Assembly: GCF_001541225.1 (NCBI RefSeq)
Contig: NZ_LMTS01000025.1
Location: forward strand, 149,373-213,372
From: Variovorax sp. WDL1
GTDB lineage: Bacteria > Pseudomonadota > Gammaproteobacteria > Burkholderiales > Burkholderiaceae_C
Direction: 5' to 3'
Length of the DNA: 64,000 nt
The position numbers and the translations under genes were made by a program. This document shows positions 39,703 to 48,669 of the stretch, one piece after another; the first letter of the stretch is position 1; each line of letters starts with the position of its first letter. A model generated the notes under the pieces. The model made no database searches. It saw nothing but the letters and a program-made list of their open reading frames with translations, and was not told the origin of the DNA.

Positions 39703-40656
39703 ATGCACCCTCACCCACTTCGAAACCCCGTTCTCGTCGTCGCTGAAGCCGATTACACCCCGCACATGGTGCGCGTCGCATCGGAGGCGATTACCGCCCT
39801 CGAACGACCCTCTGACCTCGGCGCCATGGGCTCGTCCCTCGGTGCCAGCCCGCTGGCTGCGCATCCGCACATGTTCGTTCCGTATTTCATCGTCATGAAC
39901 ACGATGAACTTCCAGTTCTGGGACGTCGATGCGGAGGGCCAGTTCATCCGCTATGCCCACAATGGCAAGGTCGGCGCCCTTGCAATGCAGGAAGGATTCC
40001 ACGCCGCCTGGCTCGAGGCCCTCGGCGGCCTAGGCGGTCACGGCTCCATCCACGAGCAGTGCACCGAAGTGGCCAGCCAACTGCGTTCCCGCATCGCGCA
40101 CGAAGGCGTCGGCTTCATCTTCGGAGACATCCCGGCCGCTCAAGCCCGCGCCCGCATCCTTCACGAGGTGCTGGAGCCCTCGAAGCTCACCACCGCGGCT
40201 GAATTCATTGCACGGCGCGTGCTCTGGAACGGCGAACTTGCCTGGGCGGACGCGCAGGTTCTCGCGTACATGTTCCCGCTTGCGTACGGCGACCGCTACC
40301 TGAAGAAGGCCCAGCTCACCCTCATGTTTGCCGCCAGCGAGTGGAACGCACGCATGGGGGGCCAGGAGGTGCGACTCGACGTGACCGCCGCGGCCGACTA
40401 CCAGCTGCCGAAAGTCCTGCGCGCGCTGGGACTGCTCGACTACTCGCCGGCGTGGGCGGCGGCCATCGACCGACAGGAACTCATCGAGGCAGGCAGCCAG
40501 GAGGAACTGGCTATCCGTGCGGCAACCATCCTGGCTGTCAATGAACTTGCCGAACACTTCAGGTGCTCTGTGGAGGCGGTGGACTTCTGGCTATGGGCCA
40601 ACCGAAACCAGGCACGCGACGCGAAATTCCACCTGACTCGGACCACCAACTACTAG
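39703..40656 (+). CDS. queuosine salvage protein (QNG1/DUF2419) homologue
   Basis: 317 residues from the ATG at 39703. It follows the QNG1 family throughout: VMNTMNFQFWDVD, ILHEVLEP, FPLAYGDRYLKKAQLTLMF, AAADYQLPKVLRALGLLDYS, ELAIRAATILAVNELAE and the C-terminal DFWLWANRNQARD. QNG1 (C9orf64-type) enzymes hydrolyse queuosine 5'-monophosphate to release queuine for reuse in tRNA (established for eukaryotic and some bacterial members). The match is to sequence recalled from memory but extends over the whole length. No other queuosine gene is in the window. Shorter than the usual 330-350 only at the N-terminus. Confidence 0.87.
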   Translation: MHPHPLRNPVLVVAEADYTPHMVRVASEAITALERPSDLGAMGSSLGASPLAAHPHMFVPYFIVMNTMNFQFWDVDAEGQFIRYAHNGKVGALAMQEGFHAAWLEALGGLGGHGSIHEQCTEVASQLRSRIAHEGVGFIFGDIPAAQARARILHEVLEPSKLTTAAEFIARRVLWNGELAWADAQVLAYMFPLAYGDRYLKKAQLTLMFAASEWNARMGGQEVRLDVTAAADYQLPKVLRALGLLDYSPAWAAAIDRQELIEAGSQEELAIRAATILAVNELAEHFRCSVEAVDFWLWANRNQARDAKFHLTRTTNY

Positions 40657-40676
40657 GCCCCACCTCCTCGCTTCTC

Positions 40677-40706
40677 GCCCGGCTGTCACCACAGCCGGGC
40701 TTTTTT
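40677..40706 (+). terminator. rho-independent terminator
   Basis: Stem GCCCGGCTGT-CACC-ACAGCCGGGC followed by TTTTTT. Confidence 0.9.
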
Positions 40707-40721
40707 ATGCCGGCGCCCCTG

Positions 40722-40765
40722 CCTAAACGGGACGGCGCCAGACCACCTGCTGGCGGTTCCTAGAC
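40722..40765 (+). promoter_or_regulatory. CCTAAAC and CCTAGAC motifs
   Basis: CCTAAAC (40722-40728) and CCTAGAC (40759-40765), the latter 56 nt before the GHKL ATPase start. Confidence 0.4.
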
Positions 40766-40821
40766 GACGGACAAGGAAATATCACAACCGGAAGCTCGTC
40801 TTCCCACAACTCAAGGACACC

Positions 40822-42495
40822 ATGAGCACTGTTATCGAGAGTCGCAAGCTGACCCTTCATCCGCTGGCCATCCACACCTTCATCAAGGCGCAAGCCGGCT
40901 CGATGGGCAAGGCATTGTCCGAGTCCGTGATGAACTCGGTCGACGCCGGCGCCACACGGGTCGACATCAACGTCTCGAGCACCGAGTACACCATCGTCGA
41001 TGACGGCTCGGGCTTTCTGTCGCGCGAAGAAATTTATGCCTGGTTTGAAACCCTGGGCTTTCCGCATGACGAAGGTAACCACCGCATATACGGAAAATTC
41101 GGCCTCGGGAGAGCTCAGCAATGGGCCTACGCAAGCAACGTCTGGCACTCCAACGAGTTCCTCATGCACGTCGATGTCCAGACCAAAGGTCTCGACTACG
41201 TGCTGCAGGAGACTGAAGCTCGCCAAGGTACCTCCATCTTCGGGAAGTTCTACAAGGCCTTGAGCGACGCGGAGCTGCTGCAGCTGGAAGCCGAGCTCGA
41301 GCGCCTCGTGCGCTACGTGCCTGGCGCTGTCTATCTGAACGCGAAGCTCATCACGAAGGACCCTGCCACCGAGGCCTGGGACCTGGAGACCAACGAGGCT
41401 TACTACCGATTTGACCCGAAGGGCTACAGCCTGGATGTCTACAACGGCGGCGTGCTGGTGAACCACTTCGGCCGCTACCGGTTCTCCTGTGCCGGCGAGG
41501 TCGTGACCAAGCCGGACTTCACGCTCAGCCTGAACGTTGCTCGCAACGACATCATGTCGAGCTGCCCTGTTTGGCCCCGCATCGCCAAGCACTTCCCCGC
41601 AACCGTGGCGAAGGAGAAGGACAAGCCTAAGGTCCGAAAGGACACCGAGGAAGAGCTGAAGGAAGTCGCCAATGCCGTGAAGGCCGGCACCAAACCGCTC
41701 TTCTCCGCGCTGGAAAACCACCCTCAGCTGGTGACGTCCGTACTCGGCCGCGGCATCAAGTACTTCGACCTCGTGTCGGACTGGCGCGCACCGGTCGTTC
41801 TGTTCGCCCCGAAGGGGGACGAGCTGGGCAAGCGGATTGTCAAGCTGCGCAAGGGTACGGCCGTCTCCCTGGACACCCTCAAGCTTTGGGGCTTTACGGA
41901 GCCGAGCCAGCTGAAGGCAGTCTTCGCCGAAAGCTTGAAAGTGCAGGACCCTTCGCGCCTTGCGCGATTCGAGAATAACGTGTGGACCGCCGACGGACGG
42001 GCAACCTTCCCTTCGCTGGTGAGCAACCGCATTGTCCTGGCCCATTCGGAGCTGGAGCCTGCCGAGAAGGCAGCGCAAACAGCCTTCAAGACGTCGACCA
42101 TCTACCTCGCCAAGGACCTTGCCTCGCTCGTCGAATCCCGCGGACTGGCGCTGTCGAAGGGGGCCCTGCACCTCGAGTTCGGCGATGCGCCCGACCACCT
42201 CGCGTGGCTCGGAGACGATGGCAGCCTCGTGCTGCGTCGAAAGGAAGCCACCAAGGCGGCCGAAGGCGGCCTGGCCAAGGTCATCAGCTATCTGATGCAG
42301 GCCTTGCGCGATGCACTCGCAGAGCCGCTCGGAGAGCGCGTGGACGAGATTTTGCTTGCGCTGGTGACGCAGACGTCGGCGGTCGGCGAATTTGCTGAAA
42401 CCGCCGCGGCCAGGTACGTCTACGAGTGCAAGAAGAAAGACCTGCCGCTTCCGCAGCGCAAGCTCGCGGACCTGGCGAAGCTCGGCATCGAGTAA
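40822..42495 (+). CDS. second GHKL ATPase (Hsp90/MutL-like N-terminal fold)
   Basis: 557 residues. ATPase motifs: LSESVMNSVDAGATRVDINV near residues 34-53 (N-box Asn/Asp), TIVDDGSGFL near residue 59 and KFGLGRAQQWAYA near residue 93. The rest (about residues 110-557) is charged and helical without a known domain. It is unlike the rIIA protein outside the ATPase motifs and lacks MutL or topoisomerase signatures. Family relatives include stress and defence-associated Hsp90-like ATPases. Single-gene unit. Confidence 0.85.
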   Translation: MSTVIESRKLTLHPLAIHTFIKAQAGSMGKALSESVMNSVDAGATRVDINVSSTEYTIVDDGSGFLSREEIYAWFETLGFPHDEGNHRIYGKFGLGRAQQWAYASNVWHSNEFLMHVDVQTKGLDYVLQETEARQGTSIFGKFYKALSDAELLQLEAELERLVRYVPGAVYLNAKLITKDPATEAWDLETNEAYYRFDPKGYSLDVYNGGVLVNHFGRYRFSCAGEVVTKPDFTLSLNVARNDIMSSCPVWPRIAKHFPATVAKEKDKPKVRKDTEEELKEVANAVKAGTKPLFSALENHPQLVTSVLGRGIKYFDLVSDWRAPVVLFAPKGDELGKRIVKLRKGTAVSLDTLKLWGFTEPSQLKAVFAESLKVQDPSRLARFENNVWTADGRATFPSLVSNRIVLAHSELEPAEKAAQTAFKTSTIYLAKDLASLVESRGLALSKGALHLEFGDAPDHLAWLGDDGSLVLRRKEATKAAEGGLAKVISYLMQALRDALAEPLGERVDEILLALVTQTSAVGEFAETAAARYVYECKKKDLPLPQRKLADLAKLGIE

Positions 42496-42504
42496 TGTCA
42501 TTCC

Positions 42505-42535
42505 AACCCGACCTCTTTGAGGTCGGGTTTTTCTT
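42505..42535 (+). terminator. rho-independent terminator
   Basis: 11-bp stem AACCCGACCTC/GAGGTCGGGTT followed by TTTCTT. Confidence 0.9.
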
Positions 42536-42571
42536 GCTAGATTCAGCTTTCTCGGGCCGCCGCCTGCCGTT

Positions 42572-42578
42572 GCTATAC
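42572..42578 (+). promoter_or_regulatory. GCTATAC promoter-like motif
   Basis: GCTATAC 28 nt before the ATG at 42607. Confidence 0.6.
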
Positions 42579-42606
42579 CGCGCATAGACCATTTTTTGGA
42601 GTATCC

Positions 42607-42921
42607 ATGTCCCGCAACAAGCAGCAATCGGTTCCCCTGTCGAAGCGCCTCATCACTTTCGGGTGCGCGTTGGCTTTTGGTTCACTCATCGTCGACGCTC
42701 CCTGGCCGATTTACGCGATTTTTGGCTACAACATCTCGTTGAACCTCATCTTGTGCTTCGCCTTCTCTTTCGTCGCGTTCCTCGGATTCGTCCTTGGGCT
42801 CGTCGAAACCACTGCCGCTCACGCCGGTCGTCGTCGCGTAGCATCCGCTGCCGCCGTCGAGCCTGAAGCAGAAGCCGTAACATCCAGTCCCGTGGGTGAA
42901 GCGGTCATGCCGAAGGCCTAA
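42607..42921 (+). CDS. two-helix membrane protein (104 aa)
   Basis: 104 residues. Membrane helices at about 15-33 and 41-64, then a soluble Ala/Glu/Val tail of about 35 residues. Clean single-gene unit bounded by a motif and a terminator. Unrecognised. Confidence 0.65.
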   Translation: MSRNKQQSVPLSKRLITFGCALAFGSLIVDAPWPIYAIFGYNISLNLILCFAFSFVAFLGFVLGLVETTAAHAGRRRVASAAAVEPEAEAVTSSPVGEAVMPKA

Positions 42922-42962
42922 TTACATGGACCAGTCCATCGCTTGAGCTTTCTTCATGATTC

Positions 42963-42990
42963 AAAAGGCGCCCCCCGGCGCCTTTTTCTT
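42963..42990 (+). terminator. rho-independent terminator
   Basis: Stem AAAGGCGCC-CCCC-GGCGCCTTT then TTCTTTT. Confidence 0.85.
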
Positions 42991-43031
42991 TTGATGAGAG
43001 AAAATGGACGCACTCCAGCAAAGGCCCGCGC

Positions 43032-44039
43032 GTGTCACCTACAGCCCTGAATTACTCCACCACCGCCATCGAGGAACTCGAAGCGCGCGTGCCAGGCTTG
43101 CGAGGTAACGGCTTCACCACCACCGCAGCGGTCCATGAGCAACTTGGCCAACTCCTGCGCGAAGCCGTGAAATTCAACCTGCCCGAACATGGCGAGCTCG
43201 TTGCGCTGGAAAACTCCACGGACAGCTTCTCGGAATTCATCCGGCTTCCGTTCGATGCCGTCGCGCTCGAGGCGCCCTTCCCCCAGGATAAGGAGGTATA
43301 CGCCGGCGGAGGTGCGTTCCAGGAAACTGCATCCTCCAGGAGAATCGCTGCTTGCTGGTCCAGCAGCCTGGCCGAACGGTATCCGGCCTTGTGCCCCACA
43401 GGCATGAGCCGACCCGGCTTTTTTGTTGCGTCCGTGTACTACCACGACGATGCGAAGCGCTGGCTCGTAGCACCCCTGGCTTCGTTCATCCCACTGAACC
43501 CGGGCATCTGGCGAGGTGCAGAGGAGCCACTGCCAGGCTCGGACCAGTTGGAGCGCGAGTTTCTCTTGAGCCAGGGGCGCCTCAAACCAACGACGGCAAC
43601 GTACGAGTGCCAGACCGTCAACCTGTGCCCGGAGATGGTCGCCCTCATGGCCCAAGAGACTGGTTCAATGGAGCAGGCCATCGCGCGTCTATCCATCGAT
43701 GTGCGTGACGAGGCGAGCACGGCGCTGGGGTTCTGCCTGACGGTCAACGCCAGCAACGTGGGCCGTGTGCGGATGCCCGCGCCTGACAAGCTGAACAAGA
43801 AGCGCATCAAAAACGGCCGACCACCCTTCTACGAGAGCTGGGTCTTGGACCTCATGAAAGCGCCTGCTGGGCCCGCCCGGGCCGGCGGCTACGAAATTGA
43901 CGGCCAGCGCAATCCGCCCCGGCAACATCTGCGACGCGGCCATATCCGTCGCCTGGCGCCAGACCGGATTACCTTCGTTCGTCCGACGACCATCGGCGCC
44001 GGCTTACGCGGCGTTGTGGACAAGGTGTATCGCCTGTAG
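43032..44039 (+). CDS. phage-type hypothetical protein (335 aa), GTG start
   Basis: 335 residues from GTG at 43032. The C-terminal part is diagnostic of a widespread phage/prophage hypothetical family: NKKRIKNGRPPFYESWVLDL, then PPRQHLRRGHIRRLAPDR and VDKVYRL at the end. No biochemical function is established for it that I know. A long helical N-terminus precedes it. No GCTANAC motif is found upstream, so it may depend on read-through from the terminator at 42963 or on an unrecognised promoter. Confidence 0.75.
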   Translation: MSPTALNYSTTAIEELEARVPGLRGNGFTTTAAVHEQLGQLLREAVKFNLPEHGELVALENSTDSFSEFIRLPFDAVALEAPFPQDKEVYAGGGAFQETASSRRIAACWSSSLAERYPALCPTGMSRPGFFVASVYYHDDAKRWLVAPLASFIPLNPGIWRGAEEPLPGSDQLEREFLLSQGRLKPTTATYECQTVNLCPEMVALMAQETGSMEQAIARLSIDVRDEASTALGFCLTVNASNVGRVRMPAPDKLNKKRIKNGRPPFYESWVLDLMKAPAGPARAGGYEIDGQRNPPRQHLRRGHIRRLAPDRITFVRPTTIGAGLRGVVDKVYRL

Positions 44040-44058
44040 CTGCGCGTGGCCAGCGCCA

Positions 44059-44088
44059 AGAAAAAGCCGCCATCCGAAGATGGCGGCT
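44059..44088 (-). terminator. rho-independent terminator
   Basis: Minus-strand stem AGCCGCCATC/GATGGCGGCT then TTTTTCTT. Confidence 0.9.
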
Positions 44089-44097
44089 CGAATGACG

Positions 44098-45054
44098 TCA
44101 GGCGGGAGTTGACCCGGCGACGGTGTAATGCGTACCTTGCGCGAAGACCTGCTCGTCGTTTGCAATGGCCAGCCAGGTGACTGGGGCCATCGGGTGACCT
44201 GCGAGATTGCCCGCAGGCAGTGCTTCATCGAGGATTTCGAGCTCGTTCTCGTCGAATAATGCGCCACGAAGCTCGTACTCGAAATACCGCGTGAGCGCCG
44301 AAGCGTGATACACGCTGCGAAGCTCCTCGTTGGTCAGCTTGACCCAGCCATGCACATGCACGCAGTCCAGGATGTACCGAGCCACGGTCTCCAGGGCTTC
44401 GACCGGCTCTACGACATGCTCAAGGCCGTAGGCTTTGAGCGTCACCGGCTTTCTTTCCTTGATGTCGCCTTCGCCCGGAGACATCTCGTCGATGAGCTCT
44501 GTGCTGGTTCCGTCGACTTGCACGTTCAGGTAGAGAAACGCTGCGGCCACGTCTTCTGGCACCTTGGTATCCTGTCTCAGGACACCCTTCGCAACGTCGA
44601 GCATGGCTCGGACCGCCGCTCCGTGCTTTCCGATTTCGTCGTCCCCGCACCAGCCGGTGTCGGCAATCTTTCCGGTGACCCGGTCGATGACAGACGCGAT
44701 GGTGACGCTGCAGAAGTCCGCATTGCGGTCAACTTGACAGCAGACCGCGGCCTCTAGCGCGTCAGCACCCCCGAAGTCGTCCGAGTAGCGCTGATTGTTG
44801 TCTTCATAGAGGGCGTGCACGGTGTATCGCGGCTGCCCAGGCTTCCAGGCATTCGGGTCCTCCTCGGCGCGCGTGGCGGCCGGCCGATTCAGCGAGGCGA
44901 GCAGCGTACGATAGTTCTTCGCGCCGAGGGCGGTCGAAAGCGCCTCGAGAGCGATGGTGTTCTTGACCTTCACGCCCTTGGACGCAAAGAATTCGGTCAT
45001 GCGGCGTGCCGACTCCTTGAAGAGGTCGACATTCGATTGTTCTTGAACTTCCAT
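44098..45054 (-). CDS. unknown protein with Glyoxalase_8-like N-terminal module
   Basis: 318 residues from the ATG at 45054, preceded by GGAGA (an in-frame ATG at 45114 is possible). Residues about 10-50 (ESARRMTEFFASKGVKVKNT, ALSTALGAKNYRTLLASL) match a short helical module at the N-terminus of plasmid/phage proteins annotated as glyoxalase superfamily (Glyoxalase_8); the gene at 56875 has the same module. The rest is acidic and soluble. No glyoxalase metal site is evident. Confidence 0.7.
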   Translation of the reverse strand: MEVQEQSNVDLFKESARRMTEFFASKGVKVKNTIALEALSTALGAKNYRTLLASLNRPAATRAEEDPNAWKPGQPRYTVHALYEDNNQRYSDDFGGADALEAAVCCQVDRNADFCSVTIASVIDRVTGKIADTGWCGDDEIGKHGAAVRAMLDVAKGVLRQDTKVPEDVAAAFLYLNVQVDGTSTELIDEMSPGEGDIKERKPVTLKAYGLEHVVEPVEALETVARYILDCVHVHGWVKLTNEELRSVYHASALTRYFEYELRGALFDENELEILDEALPAGNLAGHPMAPVTWLAIANDEQVFAQGTHYTVAGSTPA

Positions 45055-45254
45055 GAGATTTCTCCGTTTGGCAGTTGGCCTGTTGCTTTCAAGATGTTCG
45101 CGTTGTCCCGACATGCCAACCGCTAGGTTGAGTTGTCATGGGTGTTGAGATAGGTGTCCTTTGAGCCGAAGCTCGGGAGACGCTTCGTTTGCCGTGCCTT
45201 TTGCGAGGTGCGAACGGGAGGTGAAGCAACCCCAGCACAAGGCTGTTGCTCTGT

Positions 45255-45261
45255 GTCTAGC
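45255..45261 (-). promoter_or_regulatory. GCTAGAC motif far upstream
   Basis: Minus-strand GCTAGAC 200 nt before the ATG at 45054. It implies a long leader; 45062-45254 holds no convincing gene. Confidence 0.35.
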
Positions 45262-45285
45262 GACCTATACCGGAACCCGCACCCC

Positions 45286-45320
45286 AAGAAAAATCCCGGA
45301 CCGCGTGAGCGTCCGGGATT
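45286..45320 (-). terminator. rho-independent terminator
   Basis: Minus-strand stem AATCCCGGAC/GTCCGGGATT followed by TTTCTTGG; ends the MoxR-DUF3150-VWA operon. Confidence 0.9.
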
Positions 45321-45333
45321 GGAAAAGATGTTT

Positions 45334-46665
45334 TCAGTCGACGTCGAGTTCAACCATTTCGCCGAATGGCGGTAGCTTTCCTCGGTTGCTTCCTTCTGGG
45401 ACTGCCCAGAGAACCGGGTAGTCGGGTGCCTCGCAGGGAAAGGTTCCCAGCAAATCGGTCAGGTAGACCATGCAGCAGCACTCGATGTCCTCGTCCTCGA
45501 CGTAGCTGAACGCGGGCTCGAAGTGCGTACCGCCGCCACCATAGGTGGTCTGGTCCAGCTCCTCTGCGACGTCGTCCACCATGTCCTGTACCTTGCGGAT
45601 ATGCGTGTCGATGTCAAGAACCACAACCCGTTCTGGCTTGAGCCGCTCGACGATGTCGAGAATCTCCCCGTTGAACAGGCGCCGGTAGTCGTTCTTCACC
45701 GAGCCACTGGTGTCCCGCGCGACGACCAACGTCTTCATGCTTGCCCCGCGCAGGCCTGGGAGAATGAACCCCAGGTGCAGGTAGCGGCGATTGACGACGG
45801 CCATCGTGTAGTCCGGGGCGTGCATCGACGTTTCGACGAAGTTTTGCAGCACCGACTTCCAGTCGACCCTGCTTTTCAGCGCCTCACCGACTAGTGACAT
45901 CACGTTGCCAGGCAGGTCCCCCTGCATGTGCGTCGCCGCTTCCACGGCAAGTTGCCATTCAGTCTCCAGGCTCTTGGTCCCTTGGCCGTTCTCGGCCTCC
46001 GTGGGGGCCTGGCGGACTTCACCCAGCATCTGCGGCGGTGCGGGCGCGGCCTGCGGTTGCCCGCCCTCGCCATCCTCCTCGCCATCCTCGTCGCCGGTCT
46101 CTGGCTCGCCCGACCCGCTTCCGTTGTCCGGTGACCGGGGCTCGGGGCCTTCCTGACCCTCGGGTGAGGGGGTGGGGTCGCTGCCTCCGTCCCCGCCATC
46201 CGCGTCCCCGCCGCCACCTTCCGGTGTGGGGGGCGCGGGCGGCGGAGCCGGCGGCCGAGCTTCGAGAAGCTTCGAGTAGATGAACTCCGCGGAGAATCCG
46301 AGGTGCTCCTTGCCTGTTGCCATGCCTTGCGGCAGTCGGAAACCCGATTTCAGGACCATCGGATGGATGGCCTCGTCGCACGCCTCGTTCCAGAGAACTG
46401 TCTCTCGACTGTCTTGCCTCCAGGGATGGCCCGCTACGATGTGCAGGACGGTAGCCGAAATCAAGCCCTTGAGCTCAACGTCGACCAGGGTATCGATATA
46501 CCGGGGGTTGAATCCCAGCGTCACCGAATCCGTCCACATGCCCGCACACGTCGGGTCCTCGGCGAGTTTCAGGCGCAGCGCCAGAAACCCGAAGAACGGC
46601 TGGTCGGCCAGCATGTCGGAGCGGGCCTTCATGACCCGCTTGACGTGTGCCGACTTAGGCTGCAC
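45334..46665 (-). CDS. VWA-like protein with degenerate metallopeptidase site (DUF2201 type)
   Basis: 443 residues from GTG at 46665 (GGAG 7 nt upstream; overlaps the previous gene by 11 nt). The N-terminal domain resembles the metallopeptidase part of DUF2201 proteins (LISATVLHIVAGHPWR, LWNEACDEAIHPMVL). The HExxH motif is broken, however: Ala71-Thr72 stand where His-Glu is expected, while His75 and His80 remain. A Gly/Pro/Glu/Asp linker of about 80 residues follows. The C-terminal VWA domain has a MIDAS-like VVARDTSGSV and VVVLDIDTHIRKV. Such proteins work with MoxR ATPases. Confidence 0.85.
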   Translation of the reverse strand: MQPKSAHVKRVMKARSDMLADQPFFGFLALRLKLAEDPTCAGMWTDSVTLGFNPRYIDTLVDVELKGLISATVLHIVAGHPWRQDSRETVLWNEACDEAIHPMVLKSGFRLPQGMATGKEHLGFSAEFIYSKLLEARPPAPPPAPPTPEGGGGDADGGDGGSDPTPSPEGQEGPEPRSPDNGSGSGEPETGDEDGEEDGEGGQPQAAPAPPQMLGEVRQAPTEAENGQGTKSLETEWQLAVEAATHMQGDLPGNVMSLVGEALKSRVDWKSVLQNFVETSMHAPDYTMAVVNRRYLHLGFILPGLRGASMKTLVVARDTSGSVKNDYRRLFNGEILDIVERLKPERVVVLDIDTHIRKVQDMVDDVAEELDQTTYGGGGTHFEPAFSYVEDEDIECCCMVYLTDLLGTFPCEAPDYPVLWAVPEGSNRGKLPPFGEMVELDVD

Positions 46666-47581
46666 GCTTGAGCTCCATCACCGTCGCGTTGACCGCAGGT
46701 GCGGCCATTGGCGCCGGCGGGGCACGCTTCTGGCCCATGAACGCCTGCATGACACTGAACACCGTCTTGGCTTCGTCCGCGACGCGCTTGCGCGCGCTGG
46801 GGTCGTTTTTCACCATCGCGGCGCTGACGTTGGTCAACGAGCCCTTCAGGCGGTTTGCCAGCATGTCCAGCTTTTCGTCGTTCGTCACGTTGAGCCGAGG
46901 CAGAAGGTCCGCGAGGTCGCGCACCGCTGCAATCGTCTCTTCGCGCACGTAGGCGTCCCCGTCCATCAGCTTCGCCGACAGGCGCTCGAGGCGCTCGTGC
47001 AGGTCTTCCCACATCCGGCGGTTGGCCCGTTTGAACGTGTCGCGCATGTCGGCTTCCAGCTTGGCGCAAAGGTCTTGCGCCTCCTTGTCGGCCAGGCCCA
47101 GATGCAGCATCCCTTCAGACGCCGGCATCGTCATCACCTTCATGTCGAAGTCGTACTTGTACTTGAGCGACTGCTTGTCAGGGTAGTCGCTCTCGCTGTA
47201 CAGCTGGCCGAGCACCTTGCGCGCTTCTTCGCGGATACCGTCGTACTGGTCGATGAGACCGAGCACGGCGACTTCAAACTGATGCTTGAAGCCGCGCATC
47301 GCCTTCATGTAGGACTCGTAGTTTGCCGTCGGCAAGATACGCGGGCCGTCATGCATCCACGCCAGGGTGTTTTCGTAGTGGAACGTCCGCGCCGCCCGTT
47401 GGGCCGCGTAGAGCGTGTCCAGCACCTGGCACTTCGGCAGAAGGCTCTTCCAGAATCGTCCGAGGCGGCGGTCCGTCACCTGGTGGGCGTCGGTGACCTG
47501 CTCCGAAATCTTCTTATCTTGGCGGTTGGCTTGCCACACGCTGATGTTCAGCGAAACGAGCACTGCATTCTTGATTTCCAT
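46655..47581 (-). CDS. DUF3150-like phage protein
   Basis: 308 residues. The N-terminus (NAVLVSLNISVWQANRQDKK), ARTFHYENTLAWMHDGPRIL, LPTANYESYMKAMRG and a helical C-terminal half match a phage family I associate with DUF3150, often found beside MoxR/CobS-like ATPase and VWA/CobT-like genes. Function unknown; probably a partner or substrate adaptor of the ATPase. Middle gene of the operon, 18 nt after the MoxR gene. Confidence 0.78.
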   Translation of the reverse strand: MEIKNAVLVSLNISVWQANRQDKKISEQVTDAHQVTDRRLGRFWKSLLPKCQVLDTLYAAQRAARTFHYENTLAWMHDGPRILPTANYESYMKAMRGFKHQFEVAVLGLIDQYDGIREEARKVLGQLYSESDYPDKQSLKYKYDFDMKVMTMPASEGMLHLGLADKEAQDLCAKLEADMRDTFKRANRRMWEDLHERLERLSAKLMDGDAYVREETIAAVRDLADLLPRLNVTNDEKLDMLANRLKGSLTNVSAAMVKNDPSARKRVADEAKTVFSVMQAFMGQKRAPPAPMAAPAVNATVMELKRAA

Positions 47582-47599
47582 GATTGATTCCTTGTTCGT

Positions 47600-48634
47600 T
47601 TACAGCAATGCGCCCACCTCACCAGCCAGCAGCCGTGAGTAGGCTGCGGTTTGGGTGATTCCGGGGGTCAGAACGATGCTCTTGCGGACCATGAAGGCCG
47701 CGGCTTCGCCGTAGGCTTGTTGGACCATGCGTCCTGCATAGGTGCTCAGCGCACCGAAGTTGGTCTTCGTCGCTGCCGATGCGAGCCCCGATGCCAGGAC
47801 CCACAAAGTGGAGACCTCATCAGGGATGCGCGCGGTGTCCGGATACAGCAGGACGTCGTCCAGGCTCGGCAGGTCCTTCGCCACTTCCAGGAAGTTGACG
47901 AATTCGGTTGCCGCTTCCTTGCCCACAGAGCCGCTTAGCTCTTCCAGTACGCCGGCCTTGTCCTCCTTGAGGTCATCGGCAGCGCCAGCCTTGAGCAGCT
48001 TTGCCAGGTTGTGCCAGGTACGTGGCGACGGGCTGTTCACCAGCTCGGTCGTCGGGTTGGGCTTGTGAAAGAGGTCGCCCCCGCGAAACTGCAGGAAAGC
48101 GACGAGCTCCGGAGGAAGTCCCTTTGCGAGCGCCCAGTCAATCCACATATCCAGGTCAGGCTCGACCTCCAGGATGGTCACGAAGCGGCTCTTGACGGGC
48201 TCCAGCAGTCCAGAGACGCCGGCGCGGTCCTGCTTGCGATTCGTGGCGGCAACGAAGGTGACACAGTTCGGGAGAGCGTGCTCGTCGATGCGCCGCGCCA
48301 GCAGCAGCTGCATGAAGGCGGCTTGCACCGCCGGGGCAGCCTGGCCAAGGTCGTCCAGGAACCAGAGCGTCGGCTTCGTGGCGCTGAGCGCCTGAGCCAT
48401 CACACCGTACGGCAGAAACCGCGCTGCGTCGCCCTTCTTGTTCGGGTAGGGCAAGCCCTTCGCGTCCGTCGGGTCGGAGACCACCGGGTGCGAAACGAGC
48501 AGTTCCCGCTCAGTTTGTCTTGCGACTTCGTGCACGACGTCCGTCTTGCCGACGCCAGGGGCGCCAACAAGCAGAACCGCCAGACCCGCATTGATATTGC
48601 GCACCAGGCTTTGACGAACTCTGTTGATTTTCAT
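47600..48634 (-). CDS. MoxR/CobS-like AAA+ ATPase
   Basis: 344 residues from the ATG at 48634 (MKINRVRQSLVRNINAG), placed by a motif 35 nt upstream. Walker A GAPGVGKT at residues 24-31, Walker B LWFLDDLGQA near 85, sensor region TFVAATNRKQDRAG and an arginine-rich segment (LEPVKSRFVTIL). MoxR ATPases act as chaperone-like remodelers with a VWA partner, here encoded two genes downstream. First gene of the operon. Confidence 0.9.
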   Translation of the reverse strand: MKINRVRQSLVRNINAGLAVLLVGAPGVGKTDVVHEVARQTERELLVSHPVVSDPTDAKGLPYPNKKGDAARFLPYGVMAQALSATKPTLWFLDDLGQAAPAVQAAFMQLLLARRIDEHALPNCVTFVAATNRKQDRAGVSGLLEPVKSRFVTILEVEPDLDMWIDWALAKGLPPELVAFLQFRGGDLFHKPNPTTELVNSPSPRTWHNLAKLLKAGAADDLKEDKAGVLEELSGSVGKEAATEFVNFLEVAKDLPSLDDVLLYPDTARIPDEVSTLWVLASGLASAATKTNFGALSTYAGRMVQQAYGEAAAFMVRKSIVLTPGITQTAAYSRLLAGEVGALL

Positions 48635-48669
48635 TGGTTTGTCCTCTTGAGTGAAAGTTGTCCTGCTTG

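Noticed and set aside
40723-42627. Minus-strand 634-codon open frame
   Set aside because: Opposite the GHKL ATPase gene and spanning its terminators and promoter.
45123-45353. Minus-strand 76-codon open frame
   Set aside because: It runs across the strong terminator at 45286-45320 and overlaps the end of the VWA gene; no ribosome site or codon bias.
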